Positions 1 to 12,600 of a DNA stretch of 64,000 nucleotides are shown piece after piece. The position numbers and the translations under genes were made by a program. Numbering within the stretch: the first letter of the stretch is position 1; the number at the start of each line of letters is the position of its first letter. This stretch comes from Linnemannia hyalina (taxonomy: Eukaryota > Mortierellomycota > Mortierellomycetes > Mortierellales > Mortierellaceae): contig JAHRHY010000005.1 of NCBI GenBank assembly GCA_019671135.1, positions 124,001-188,000 of the forward strand, in the 5' to 3' direction. Under the pieces are notes generated by a model that worked only from the letters and a program-made list of their open reading frames with translations, made no database searches and was not told the origin of the DNA.

Positions 1-839
1 ATGACAGCGAGGCATGAGGAACGAAATGAACGAGGACTGATTCCTGCCCGCGTATGTGTCTCTTCTGAGTAGAATAATTCCAGGGGAATCATGAGAAGAG
101 AAAGTGAGGGAAAGGTAAAAAGTGGTTTAGTCCAATCCCGTGTAACGATAATGCATAACGACGGATCGGAGCCTTTACTTTTTCAATAGCGATAAAAGAG
201 TGGGTGGGTGAGAAGAGGACTCCAGGTTCGTCCCCCGTCCTGTCTGCATGTGGGCGAATTAGGAACAAACGCGGGGAGTGTAATGGAGAGAGTGGGTGGG
301 ATATTTTCTTTTCTATTTTATTCCGCCCTTTTCTTTGCATGCTCACAACAGCACACACACAGCTTGAGACGACGACAACTACGCACTCAACCACAATTCA
401 TCGGCGTTGTTAACGAGACCTCCTTCTGATGCACAACAACGGAAGAGAAAGACAAATGAAGTTAGCGATGGAGACCACAACAGTGGTCATGAAAAGTATC
501 TTCGAGAAAAGTTATGGGTCACTCGCTATTCATGCATTGGGAGAAAGAAAAAAAGGGGGGACATTATTTGCATGGTTGAAAAGTATCCCACGGTCTATCA
601 CTTTCCTTCTTTGCTCAAATTGACCCATCACTCCCAACAATGCACACAAGGACAGTGCAGGAAAGACAAACAACAGGAAGAGTACCAACGATCAATGGAA
701 GAGAGCAAAGGAGTTATAAGGGTACTGTACAGGGTTGTTTTTATTATTTAGATATGTATCATGGCGGTGAAGACGAGGTGCAAAGTGGGTATGGGTGATC
801 TGTATCTCTCTCTATTGTTCAAACACACACTCCTTTGCT
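1..839. other. Intergenic, no gene seen
   Basis: Only short, low-complexity open frames occur here, none with a recognisable domain. The stretch lies downstream of the uricase stop and probably contains its 3' UTR. Confidence 0.4.
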
Positions 840-1787
840 TTAAAGACGAGCACTGAGGGAGCGGGCAACGGTGGCGGTAATGAGACCGGATGGGTCAGCG
901 ACGGGCTGGTAGACATCAGCATGCTCCTGCAAGTTCTTGGTGCCACGGAAGTAGTTCAAGTCGACGGCAAAGAAATGGCGGTTGGGAAGAGCATAGGAGA
1001 CACGCTCCAACCACTTCCAGTTGTTGATCGACTTGGCAGCCATCTTGTACAAAGTAGCCTGGACCGACGCAGACTCATCCTTGGCAAAGATGTCGCAGGT
1101 GACATCACGGACAGAATCGTAGATGGTGTTGAAGGGGATCTGGCCGAGGGTCGAGAGGACGTTGACAGAGTCGACGGCGGGGACGTTGAACTCCCAAGTG
1201 GCGTCGACACAGGTCGAGAGGACGCGGTCCTTGGCCTCGGGGAGGGTGGTGTACTCGTCACGGACGAAATCCTCGAAGGAAGATCCGGTGGTCTTGAGGA
1301 CAAGGAGACCGGCGATGGAGGATTTGAGGTCAATGGTGCGGCGGCCCTTGCAGTTGGGTCCACGCTTAATAAAGATCTCGGTCTGGCGGGTCTCGTCACC
1401 ATCGCGCCAGAAGGAGTGGTTGTGCTCCTTGCCGTCGATGATCATGCGGGCCCAGCGGTGGCGGATGATGGTGACGTGGGCGCCCTCGACCCAACCGTAG
1501 GTGTTCAAGAAGTGGTTGGCGAGCTCGGCGGCAAAGAGCTCGAGGGTGTCGACGACCTTGGAGGACTTGGCGAGGATATAGCAGGTGTTCTTGATAGAGT
1601 CGGTGGCGACGACGGCCTTGTTGGACGCCTCGGTGTAGGAGGTGGTGAAAGAGGAGCCGGAGAGGAGGCAGCGGATGGTGAGGTCGTCGACGCGGTGGAC
1701 GTTGGTGTCCTTGTGCACCTTGAGGAGGCGGACCTTGTCCTTTCCGTACTCCTGCTTGTCGAGGTAAACGTTAACGGTGGCAGTCAT
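840..1787 (-). CDS. uaZ: Urate oxidase (uricase), peroxisomal
   Basis: Oxidises urate to 5-hydroxyisourate with O2, the first step of purine-ring catabolism to allantoin. The single-exon frame gives 315 residues, about the usual uricase length of 300. The family region around LVLKTTGSSFEDF is present, followed by RDEYTTLPEAKDR, and the N-terminal half carries the YGKDKVRLLKV block. The protein ends in ARL, a peroxisomal targeting signal type 1, so it should act in the peroxisome matrix. The start is the ATG at 1787, which begins MTATVNVYLDKQEYGK; the open frame runs 28 codons further upstream, but that part is low-complexity Ser/Thr/Pro and looks like leader sequence. The opposite strand also has a long open frame, which I treat as a shadow of the codon bias. 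Confidence 0.95.
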   Translation of the reverse strand: MTATVNVYLDKQEYGKDKVRLLKVHKDTNVHRVDDLTIRCLLSGSSFTTSYTEASNKAVVATDSIKNTCYILAKSSKVVDTLELFAAELANHFLNTYGWVEGAHVTIIRHRWARMIIDGKEHNHSFWRDGDETRQTEIFIKRGPNCKGRRTIDLKSSIAGLLVLKTTGSSFEDFVRDEYTTLPEAKDRVLSTCVDATWEFNVPAVDSVNVLSTLGQIPFNTIYDSVRDVTCDIFAKDESASVQATLYKMAAKSINNWKWLERVSYALPNRHFFAVDLNYFRGTKNLQEHADVYQPVADPSGLITATVARSLSARL

Positions 1788-3564
1788 CTTTGTTGTAGGT
1801 GTTGGTGAGAGAGAGAAAGAGGAGGAGTGAGTGGAGTGAGGTTGTATGGATAACGAAGAAGAAAAAAACAAGAAAAAAGAAGGAAGACGATGTAGTTTTT
1901 ATAAGGATCAGAAATAAGTGAGACCAAGTGAAATTGATTGGCTCTGATACGAACAATCAGATGTCTCCCTTTCCCCGGATATTTTTCTTGTCTGGTTGAA
2001 GTGTGCTGTGGATCATCCAGCACAGGTTCCCACCCTGAACGAACTGCCTGTACTTGGTCATGCCTGAGGGAAGCAAGGCGACGTGCCTGAGTAACTCTGC
2101 TCACACACACACACACACTCACTCACGCCCTTCCTGCATTGCACTCTCACGTACAAGATAAAGAGGTGGAGGCATGACCCACAGCGATGCAGCCATACAG
2201 CCATGCAGACCCACATTTTTTTTCTCTGCTTTCACCCGCCGACCGGGCAGTTCGGGAGATTCAATCGGAAAAAGAAAACTGACCGGAATGAAAAATTAAG
2301 GAAGGAATCACACGGCAACAACAAAAACTGGGTTCATTTCGAAAGTGTGGGGTAGGAGGAAAGACAGGACCCGATCTACATTTCATTTGTTGACGTACAT
2401 ATCCAAAAAAAAAAAAAAAGGAAGACGACCCCACTTCGTTGTCGTACTCCCCTCCTCCGTTCCATGCATCCATTCCATTCCTTCTCCTCCATCTACCCCA
2501 GCGCCCCTCTCTTCCTTACAGCCGTAGAGACTCCACCTTCCACCCTATAGAACAATCACCACTTCCCTCATCCATTGTCCTCCTCCCTCCCTCTCACAAG
2601 AAAAAAGATCGGCTAACCTATCAAAGAAAGAAGCCAACAAGGTAAAAGCCGTCACCTAACCCCATTGCTCAATTGCTTCTTCCTTCTGAACTCTGTTAAC
2701 ATAAAGGCAATTAGTGGAATGCGGGGAACACTTTCTCTGCATTCTTGCATTGCACTATTAGTCGTTGTGTCTGTGTGCCTGGGCAACTCATTGGCAAAAC
2801 ATATCTCTTGATCGCAAAACAGAATAGCCGAGCCAATTGCGCTGTTACTGCCTTTGAATGCGACTTTTTTCAAATCGTCATTTGCATTCTGCTAAAACAA
2901 CCACCCATGAAGGTACTCCCTCTTCCGCCTAGCAAAACGCAATCCTACGTATTTCCATCTCCCCGCAATCGAACGTCGCATTTGTTTATCCCAAGTATCG
3001 AAAACTATGTCTCTCAACCTTCAACCTTCCGCTGCCTCTACTCACAGCCCTTGGATCCCTAGGAAGAGCTGTGAGTGAAACCCGTTGTTTACCTTGACCG
3101 GCACACTCATCCACACCCACAAACACTGCATCATCCGTAAGAGCCGTAGAAAGGGTTGGAGAGGTAGAGTCTTCCTAGGAGCGAAAAAGGACGTACGTTG
3201 CTTAGGAAGAAAAATAAATAGAAAGAAACGCGTTCATCGCCAAATCAAAAAAATGTAATGTGTAACCCTCCTGCACCTAACCCACCTCGCCGACACTTGG
3301 TAAGACGAAAGAGACAAGCACTGTTGCTAGTTATAAAAATACATGGAGAGGAGAAGGTGAGGTGAGAAGAGGGACCTATGGGATGTGACGAGTGAAAGAA
3401 GAATGACTACCCTGCCTTGTGTGATCCTTTCCTGCCGCCCATTTGACTAGTAGAGTAGTAATACATACTTTTGACGTTTTCTCAGCAATGGACGTGTGAA
3501 GAACAGTTGGAACGAGTTTCAAGCATCCACGGTTGGATAGAATTGGATACAATCATGGGCAACT
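1788..3564. other. Uricase upstream region and gene-free spacer
   Basis: The part nearest the uricase start is pyrimidine/purine-biased leader and promoter sequence. A short AC run lies near 2101-2120 and a poly-A tract near 2406-2419. No coding region or RNA gene is recognisable. Confidence 0.4.
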
Positions 3565-3702
3565 TCAACCTGCTCTTGACACTATTTCAGCATGGAAGCC
3601 GCCAGCAATGATGGACAGAGTGAGGTAGAATGCAGAGTGGAAGTCGGTGCCGCTGGAGTCCTTGTGGCGGCGGGAGAACCTCTTCCGGCGCTCTGAGGTC
3701 AT
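3565..3702 (-). CDS. Possible small membrane protein, 45 aa
   Basis: A 46-codon frame starts at the ATG at 3702. Its N-terminus is very basic (MTSERRKRFSRRHKDS) and is followed by a hydrophobic stretch (AFYLTLSIIAGGF). The codons are GC-rich at third positions, like the real genes nearby and unlike the AT-rich surroundings. I do not recognise the product. It could be a complete small membrane protein, or the first exon of a larger gene whose later exons I cannot identify. Confidence 0.25.
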   Translation of the reverse strand: MTSERRKRFSRRHKDSSGTDFHSAFYLTLSIIAGGFHAEIVSRAG

Positions 3703-4729
3703 GATACTTTAGACGTGTCACACACACAAAAGGTCCCCCTCTCGTCCACCTCAAAGAAGATTGACGTTCAACAATAAGTCGATCACCTTCCAGGCACCAT
3801 CGACCTCTGCCACTGATCTCGATTCGATCTCGCCGTTGCCTGCCAGGTCCGCCCCCTCCTCGACCGAAAAATAGAAGTATGGATTAAAAACAAAACGCGT
3901 CTCTTCGACATCATCATTTCTATTCATGATATATGCGAACCAGAAGCGAAAACACGAAAAAGAAAACGAGTTGACTGCCAAATGAAGGGCGAAGAACATG
4001 TTTGGGTCTTGGTTGGACTCACTCTCAATGCTTGCATCCGCTCTCATCTATCGCACACCATTCTCTCCGACCCTATCATTTTCTTTTCTCGCTGCTATTG
4101 TTGTCAGGTCTGTGTCGATAGTCTCTTTGAAGTAGATGATGAATAAAGTATCCGTACGCGAGTGACAATTATTAGGCTGACTGGCTTCTATTAACTTTTT
4201 TTGACCATCTCGCCTCGTTCCTTATCACATATACTAATTGTGCAACGAGTTACTCCCTTTGATGTGAGTGACATTAGTACACACTTTCTTCCAGAGAGAG
4301 GTTGAACTGTTGCTGTTGAAACGGTCGATCCCTTGGTGTTTTGCTGTTAAATAGGCAGGAGATGGGGAGGGTGTTCGATCAATTTCTTAATTCCTTTTTT
4401 TCTTCCTTGCACTTTTTTTCCGCCTAACATGGATGGGTGGAGGTCGTCAAGCCTATACCCGTAATGAATGGTAGAAGAAGAAGGGAGAAAGAGCTGTGTG
4501 TGTATTGGGCGAAAGAATAAAAAAAATAGCTAACACCAAATGAAACGAACAGAACGAAAAAGAAACATGGTAGAATAGAAGGGAAAGGAGTGGTAGTGAG
4601 TTAAGTATGTTAACGAGTGATTGTTTACTATGAAAGAGGTAACGCAGGACGAAGTTGTTGAAGAATAGAGGATTATTCTTTGTTTGAAAGTAAAGTAAAG
4701 GGGAGAGAGAGGTAAAGAGAAGTACGTTC
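3703..4729. other. Intergenic, no gene seen
   Basis: AT-rich sequence with T-runs between the small reverse-strand frame and the P450 stop codon. Short open frames occur but show no domain or splice continuity. Confidence 0.35.
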
Positions 4730-7027
4730 TCATGCCTCTTTGGCCGCATATGCAAGGGCGTCAGAGGAAGGGAATGTCATTTTACCATCTTTGTTATTGT
4801 TGTTGCGGCTGGTAACGTAAAGTCCTGTTAGACTGGTGTAAGTGAGTGGGGAGGTGAGCATGCCTAGTTCCCTTTTCTTGTCCTGCGAGACGAGACTTGA
4901 GTACTTGGTGACAAACAGCGCAATCATGATCTTCAAATCGTGCACAGCCAAGAACCGACCAGGGCATGTAAACCTACGAGCAAGAAAGCAAAATGACGCA
5001 CTCCGTCAGTACGTTATCGCGCGTTGCGGGGATAGTACATAATGAAACAATAAAAACAAAAAAACAAAGGGGACTTACTTTCCGAGACCGAAGGTCATGT
5101 AGTCTTTGGTGGCCTTGGCAGCACCAGGGTTCTTGCCCAGAAACCTCCAGGGATGGAACTCTCTCAGATTATCGCCGTGGACCTTGTCCTGATGAACCGA
5201 TCGCATATTAACAATGACCTTCTCGCCTTTACGAACGACATGCCCTGTCGACAACATCACATCCTTGCGTGCCAAATGCGAACTTGCCAGACGCTCGATC
5301 CGGTGCCGGAACATCTCCTTCAGGAACGAGTCCACTTTGACAGCTCTCTTGACCACAAACTCTGTGATCTCGCGATCCACCGAGGGATCCAGATCGGTGC
5401 CCTCAAATGAGGACATTGTTCCTTTCTCGTGGTAGCTCTGACGCTGCTCCTCACGGTCCTTTGCTTGCTCATCGAACAGCGCCTCGACCTCTTCATACAG
5501 TGGCTGGAGCGAGTCCGGAAACGCCGCTAAATAAAACAACACGTTCATCCCAGCCTCCAAGGTAGTATGCATGCTCGCCAGGATCAACAGGATCAAATGC
5601 CCACAAATGTCCTCCAAATCCACAAACCCATACTCGTCCACATTATCCAACATCCTCTGCAACATATCCTGGGGCCGATCATACTCGACTCCTTGCTCAG
5701 CAGCCAGGCGCTCTTGTTGACGACGCTGTTCGACAACGGGTTGAGCGGCCTCGAAAAGGACCTGACGGTGCTTGTGCATGGCGCTGAGATATCCATATTG
5801 GGCCTTGTTCTTAAGGATTCTGTTGGTGTCACGGGTTTCGGTGTTCTGGTTGATGATCTTGCCGAAATCGTGGGTGCAGTTGATGAACGTCTGGAGTACC
5901 TGTGTGTTCTCGGCAATCTCAGATCCCATGAAAATCTGCGCCACTATGGTTTGTCGTTGTTTTTCCCAATGGCGGCAATGGGGAAGGACGAAATCATGCG
6001 AAAGTGAAAGTTTAGAAGAAAGAATGGTGGAGAGGAGAACAAACAAAGTGAGCAGTTAGTGAGCGAAAAGAAAGAGGAAGAACCATAAAGAAGAAGACGA
6101 CCGAACGAATAGTGTGGACACAACTTTAAACTGAACAAAGAAGCAAACACACATCCAACACTCTCCATATCGCACACACCTCAAACGCTAAAAAAATTGC
6201 GCGTAAGACAGAGGAAAAAAAACACTTACTCGTGGCAGCGACGATATTCTGAAGAGCAACCAGAGGCCATTCAATCAACTTCGGCTCCTCTCCCTCGGAC
6301 GGCCCAATATGCTGCTCCAGCGTAACAGTCATCCTCTGGACAATCTCGGGCGTAAAGCTGCTCAACTTGGTCGAAACACCCTCCCGCAGCAATTGAAAGT
6401 GCAACATTGTGTCGACATCCTTGTGGCTCTTGATCACACTGTGGATGAACGCCCGGTATCCTGTCATATGTTCGACAGCATCTCTGAAGCTGAAATCTTC
6501 GTGTAAATGGATCTCTCTGGCTAGCGAAGGGCCTGAGACGACGGTCAGAGACTGGTTTAGGCATTGAATTAGGAAGACAGGGCCATAGGCTTGTTCGCAT
6601 CGGAGCAAAAATGCATCGGGGTTCTCATTGTACTCGACATCGTGGGTTGAGTCTCCCTCCCGCAGCGATACTTTTGGAATCACCTATGTTCAAGAGGTAC
6701 AACGAGATACTGGTGTTAAAAATTGCAAGCGTACATAGGTCTGCATGAAGGATGCATGACACTTAGTTAATCAAGTGAAGTGGGGAGGGCCATGCCGTGT
6801 CCAGCAAAGTCTCAGACACACACACACACACACGATGGGACATGATGTTCCTATCAATCCCTTCTCTTTCTCTATGTCCCTCCATTTGTTACCTCCTCGG
6901 ACTCATATTCAGTGCGGACGTTGTTGATGAACAACTGGGCACACAGGTACGCTAGCGAGATGACACCGGCACCGATGGGGATCGCCAGTTTGAGTGTGTT
7001 GGCAGAGACAGTGGTTAAGGTTGACAT
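4730..7027 (-). CDS. Cytochrome P450 monooxygenase, ER-anchored
   Basis: Four exons read 6893-7027, 6230-6683, 5079-5943 and 4730-4973 and join in frame to 565 residues, slightly longer than most fungal P450s. Donors are GTAACA, GTAAGT and GTAAGT. Residues 10-34 form an N-terminal membrane anchor (LAIPIGAGVISLAYLCAQLF). The I-helix carries ASMHTT in place of the usual AGxDTT. The K-helix has EMFR (ExxR), followed by PWRF (PxRF). The heme loop is FGLGKFTCPGR, with the Cys thiolate near residue 488, and it is completed exactly across the last intron, which supports the model. The protein should be a microsomal monooxygenase that takes electrons from a P450 reductase. The substrate is unknown, and no biosynthetic cluster partners are next to it. 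Confidence 0.9.
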
Positions 7028-8063
7028 GAGTAGAGATGAGAAGGAGCGAAGGTGAAAAGGGTTCGGAACAAAACTTGAAGGAAAGAAGAGGAGAAGTGGG
7101 AGTTGCTTGTAAGAGGAGAGAAAGAAGGATTGAAAGCGAAGGAGAAGAGTGAGAAACGCATTACAGGTTTTCCGACAATAGCAGAGCATTTCCGAGCAGC
7201 CTCCTCCCTCCACCTTCCCATACACACTTCGGTCGATTCTGGACCTCGATATCGATGTCGAACCATAGATGCCAAAGTCGATAGCAATCAAAAACAACAA
7301 CTCCAACAACATAGCAACAAGAACAGGAACAATGCCGACAACAAACAGTGGCGACAACAATAAAAATAACACTTGAACAATTGAACAGGCGATCAAACAA
7401 TCCAATTGTCTGTGCAACCATAGCTTCTCATTTTTCGTCTTCCTTCCCATTCTTTCCCCATGCCATTGGTCCCTCTTTTGCCAAGTGCTCTCTTGAAGCG
7501 AGAGGCTACCGTTTCTTTCCACAGGGCTCTCTTTTTTCTTTTTCTTTTTCAGTTGCACCTTTTCTTCCTGACCCACAACTTATGTCCAATTTGCATGCTT
7601 TTGGCATTTCCCCTGCCTTTGTCACTCTTTCTTGGTCTTCAGGCCCTTCCAGATTCATAAAACAGTTTACGCCCCTCGGTCTTGTTTGTGCTACCTCATC
7701 TCACCCATCCCATGTCAGTAAAATTAACATCCGTTCGCAACTCTGTGTGTGTGAACCACTCACCTTTCTCTCTTGCTCCTTCGCCTTCTCAGCCAACAGC
7801 CCATTTCTATCCTCTTTTGTATTAAACCCAAGGAGCACCTCCCTTCTCCCCGCGGACAACTGCATCCCTGTCGGCAAATAAAAATGTTACACGCGCACAT
7901 GCTCACGCATGTTGGGGATGATATCAATGGTTGTCATTTTGTTTCTTTTTTGTATGTTTTGAGAAGAGGTGTTTTCTATGGAGAAATAAAAATCTCTTTC
8001 TCTTTCATATATGCCCTATGGCGCCTACCACGAATTTATTATTTTATTGAGACGATTCCTTTA
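7028..8063. other. P450 upstream region and spacer
   Basis: The P450 promoter and leader lie next to 7028. An open frame of 177 codons on the plus strand (7348-7881) is rich in Ser/Phe/Pro with no recognisable domain, and I do not call it. The homology to the Fanzor-like gene begins near 8064. Confidence 0.35.
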
Positions 8064-9435
8064 GTAAATCGACATTGGTATACAGGACAACATTATTGAG
8101 AACTCTCTTAAATCGAATCACTAGCAACAAGCGTCGGATTACCCCCCTCACTACATTCAAGCTACCGTTTGTGTCGTTCACTGAGCCTGAGCTTGCTTCG
8201 TTTTTCTGGAAGAGAGAACCGCTAAAGACGAGACTTATGGATCTGGTTGCAAAGGATGGATCCCCCACCAGTACCTTATCCGACATCGCGAGCTGGATCG
8301 CTGGCAAGGGTCCCGGGATCATTATCAAGCAGTTCATTGCTGATGTCGCGCCTCAGGTTAAAACGAGCCGTTAGTGGAGGAAGGCCGGTCACCGCGGAGC
8401 TGTCAAGCTTCTCAACTTGGAACAGATCAAGTCGCATTTGACAGCTGTTCAAGACAAGTGGGTCGACCCGATCAATTACGCCACAAAAGGATACATCCTG
8501 CGTGATTCCATTCGCACGGACGGATTCCAGCTTCAACTTCCCGCCTACAAGCTCTGTGAGCTACAATCAGTACGGTACCGTCGGCTGGAACCTGCAAAGC
8601 TGCCACCCAAGTTGACGTCTACGGTTGGAGGCACAGATTACTATCTCCAGGGAATCCGGGGTGTGATAACCTGCAAGGAGGGTATCGAGGAGCTTTGGCC
8701 AGGTGTCACTGTCGACAGGATCAAGACTTTGACGTTGGACGGTGGACAAGTATGCATTGTTAATGCCTTCACGGAACTTTCAGAGGCCGTGTTGAGCCAG
8801 GCTAAGGGCAAGGAGAATGCGAGCGAGTCATCTATGGAGGACGTCACCACCACCACCACCGTCGCCAGTACCATCGCCGCCGACAATCAGCAATCGATTA
8901 ATGCGACTACCTCCGCATCGACCAAAAGTCCCCATCCCGTTGCCACAGTCACAAGGGTTACCCGCCTTCTCGTCCAGGATAAAATCTCTGAACCTGGCTG
9001 TCAAGCAGAAATCCGTTTACCAACCTACGTTCAGATTCCGGCGCTGGCTTGAGGACGCAAAGCAAGAGCAGGTCTCTGTGGATAGACAACAGGTATCGAT
9101 ATCTGACATCAAGTCTCGACTTCCGCCCCTCAAAGGCCAAGGCTCGAGCGTGATCAACTATGTCCAGAAGCTGGAGCGGGTGGGGAGTGTCTCCAGGAGT
9201 TTTATACTGGCTCGGGAAATCTGTACAAGCGGCACAAGTGGGACATGGAGAGGACCCGCGATTATGAGTATCGGCTTATCGCAAATCGCCTCCTTGGGAT
9301 CGTGGGAGGAAGCCTTGGCAGGCGATATGACCCATCAAATCCTGTTCTCATTGGCGTCGGTCTTGGGAACTTCTCTATCAGGAGCGGACTGTCAGCCCTC
9401 AACTCGACCTTTCTCAGCTACTTCATTCAAAAGGT
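8064..9435 (+). pseudogene. Truncated Fanzor-like nuclease copy
   Basis: A diverged duplicate of the middle of the larger gene downstream (roughly its 12066-13440). Matching blocks include SFTEPELASFFWKREPL, GHRGAVKLL, IRTDGFQ, LTLDGGQVC (RuvC-I Asp region), NLAVKQKSVYQPTFRFRRWL and LLGIVGGSLGRR through IGVGLGNF to YFIQK. It stops at the same exon end (a GTAACC donor at 9436). The first half (FEN1-like region) and the last exon (catalytic Glu, zinc ribbon, RuvC-III Asp) are missing. Inside it are an in-frame TAG (8372-8374) where the paralogue has Gln, a frameshift near 8960-8985, another near 9185, and a disturbed frame around 8080-8130. It is non-functional as it stands. Confidence 0.8.
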
Positions 9436-9618
9436 AACCATTGCCTTGAAGGTGTCCATTAGCGGAGAGTTGAAATATTTCCTAATATGGGTCATGCAAG
9501 ACTTCGTGTACTTGCTTCGGTGACGTGAGAAATGCGTCCACTGTCCCATAAACAACTCGAAAAGTGCGCGTACACAACAACGACTCTCTCTCCTTTCTTG
9601 AACACATGTGCAACCGCC

Positions 9619-12600
9619 ATGGGTTTATCTTTTTGGTACCCATTCATACGACGCAAGGGCTACAACCCTGCTCAATTGTACCAGTCGATCGTCGCCAAAG
9701 TCGCTCCCAACAGACGTCGCAGACTCGATGTCCTCGGAACATGCTACCGTGTCATTCGCAACAGTTACTCCAACAATCCTCCAGATGTCGCGCACCGTAT
9801 GCTCGAGAAGGAAGTGAGCCGGTATGGGTCTTCTCTGGATATGTCACTCTATATCGACGGCTATCAAGCAGTGGAAAAGAGTCACACGGCCGCCGAGCGA
9901 GAAGGAGTACGGGATAGAGCAATAGAACGCACCACCACACACTCGAGTCCCGTCTGGACAACGGTCTCCGCATTAGAAAACGCCACTTTGTTGACGTTCG
10001 GTCGGGACTGACGTCGTCTTTTTACTGGTCTCGGGAAAGTCGCTTGGGATTTGCACAGTACATGCAGAACGCGAGCTGGACTGTCAAAGTTGCCGACACT
10101 GAAGCGGACTTGGCCATTGCGATCGATGCGGAGCCAGACGATATTGTCATTTCTAGTGACTCGGATATGATGGCGTACGCCTCCATCCAAACTCTATGGC
10201 GTCCCGTATCCGGAGGTCTCATCCTCGCTTACACCGTTCCAGATCTTTTAAAAGCTCTTGGTGTCACCCGTTCCCAGTTGACTGCTCTGGCAGTTGTGAG
10301 TCGCAACGACTATAACAGGAACATTCACTCCCTCGGCCCGGCGACTAATTTTTCTATTATCAAGTCCATTGACCGTACAGGTAATGATCAAATGGGGAAA
10401 TTTTATCCCTTGATATTGATTGCTTTTTCATATGAAATTCTGACAGTCGATATCCTGCATTACTAAATAGACCCGAAGGACATCGTGTTGAGCTATCTAT
10501 CTAACAGCAGGGTTGTCTCAAAAAACACCAATAATCAGGACTTCGCCTTCTCGACCAGAGTCTTTGTGGATCTCCGACAAACCAGACTTGAAATCGACGG
10601 ATCCCGGCCCGGTTCTCAGATCCTGTTCCAGCAACTACAGGACCGATTTCAGGATTTCTGCACGCGATATGACCAATATAAACAGAGTCAAACGCGGGGA
10701 GTTCAGCTTAAGTAACTATTTACTGTTGGGCCAATCGAGATCAGGCTATATACGTGAACTGTATCTCATCATGTTTGTATTTTTTTAAAAAAATTGATAG
10801 GTCCTCCGACGATACTATCGCACGATTGCGAGCTCCGAGCTCTTTTAATCGGTATCGGACTGTCGAATCCCCAGCACCGGTTTCCAAGGACTCTGAATCC
10901 TTTCCTCAGAGGCCACCCACTGCTAGTTTGGAGCCTACTGCTTCGACTTCTTCGGATCCGCAAGATCATAGCCATCCGCCATTAACCAGAACACAGATAC
11001 CTCGACATCGTCAACGATTTTCCTTCAAGGAGCGACGAGGGAACGTGGCTCATGATCCCCCACCCAAGGCCAAGCAATTGGTTTGGAAACCGCCCAAGAA
11101 GGCTCCCGAGTCCCCCGACGACACTTCCACCAGCAGCACCAAGAAGGACAGCAAAAAGAAGGATGCAAAGGCTAAGAAGACTCGGGAAAAGCCGTCATCC
11201 AATGAAGGATCGAACTCGCACGCGGAGAAGGGCAAGCAAAGTCTCGTGAGGTCTCTCGGCTGGCACCACCCCATATCATCGCTGGAGGTCGGTACTTTGA
11301 AGACCAACATCGATAGAGTCTTGACGAATCGGCCTGATCTACAGCTCGAGGTGATCAACTGTATCAGCGAAGGTTCAGAGCTTGCAGTGGATATCAAGAG
11401 AAAAGCTCAAGGTCTCATTGGTGGGTTTCTGGAGAAGTTGCGGAATCGTATGAAGGCAGCGGAGGAGTCTAAGCGACAGGAACTGAGGAAATCAGGCAAG
11501 ACCATGTCGGAGTCGGAGCGGCTGGAGGCACGGCGGGATGCGGTGACGATGGACGAGCGAGATACTCTGGATTATCTGTGTGAGAGGGTTGAGCCCAAAG
11601 TCAACAAGTGTGGTGACGACGACGTCGACGACAGTCAGGAGGATTCAGGCGACCTGGATACAGAAGGGAAGGGTAACAAATACTTCCAATTCCTTCTGTC
11701 TTTCTTGGCCTACTTGTACTCAAGGAACCTTCCAGACAAGAACTCGAAAATCGGAAAAGTCGTCAACACCTTCATCAACATCCTGGTAGGGCTTCAACTC
11801 TTCGACATCTGTAGAAATCGAAACGAGCTCAACGAAAGAATGCCGTTCACGGCGAGCTATCTGGTGCGGTCCGTCGCTGGACAGCTCTCGGTGGAACTGA
11901 AGAAGATGTATAAAAATGGCACCCACCTTTTGTATGATCAGGTAAGGATACCAGGGCTATTAACAAAATGGGCTGAAGTTCATTGCTGCAAAATATATAG
12001 CTCATGCTTCTTAACTTTTCGCTATAGGTCAAGACCTTGAAGGAGAAGGGACGACTAGAGGACCATATCGATATCCGGATTCAGGAAAACATCTCGGCCG
12101 CGGAAAACTACCTTGCCCTCAACGAGCTCATACCGAACAGCTGGTGACTCGCTCCCATCACCTCCTCGCAGCAACCGTTTGTGACATTCTCGGAGCGAGA
12201 GCTGGCACTTTTCTTTTGGAAGCGACCCTTGTTGAAACAGAGACTGGTCGAGCTGGCCTTCTCGGACGAAGATAGTACCACCCTCACGTCTACTAAGGAT
12301 CTCGAGGACTGGATCGGAGGGCGAGAGCCTGGGGTTATCGTCAAGAAGTTCATCTCCGACATTGATCCAGTTGGGCTGTCAAACCGTCAAAAGCGCAAGA
12401 CTGGTCATCGCGGGGCCATCAAGCTGCTCTCCTTGGGTCAGATTCGGGATCATTTGGAGTTGGTTGAAGAGACAAAGCCAAAGGACTATCATTATAGCGG
12501 CTACATCCCTCAAGGATCGATACGGACGGACGGTTTCCTGGTCCAGGTTATGGCCTTCAAGTTGCGTGAACGACAGGACGCTCGATTCAAAAGACTGGCC

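Noticed and set aside
795..1808. 337-codon open frame on the plus strand opposite uricase
   Set aside because: It is the mirror of a strongly codon-biased gene, its protein is a monotonous Gly/Val/Glu/Asp mix with no domain, and uricase on the other strand is certain.
7348..7881. 177-codon plus-strand frame upstream of P450
   Set aside because: Ser/Phe/Pro-rich with no recognisable domain; it overlaps the P450 promoter side and is more likely chance.
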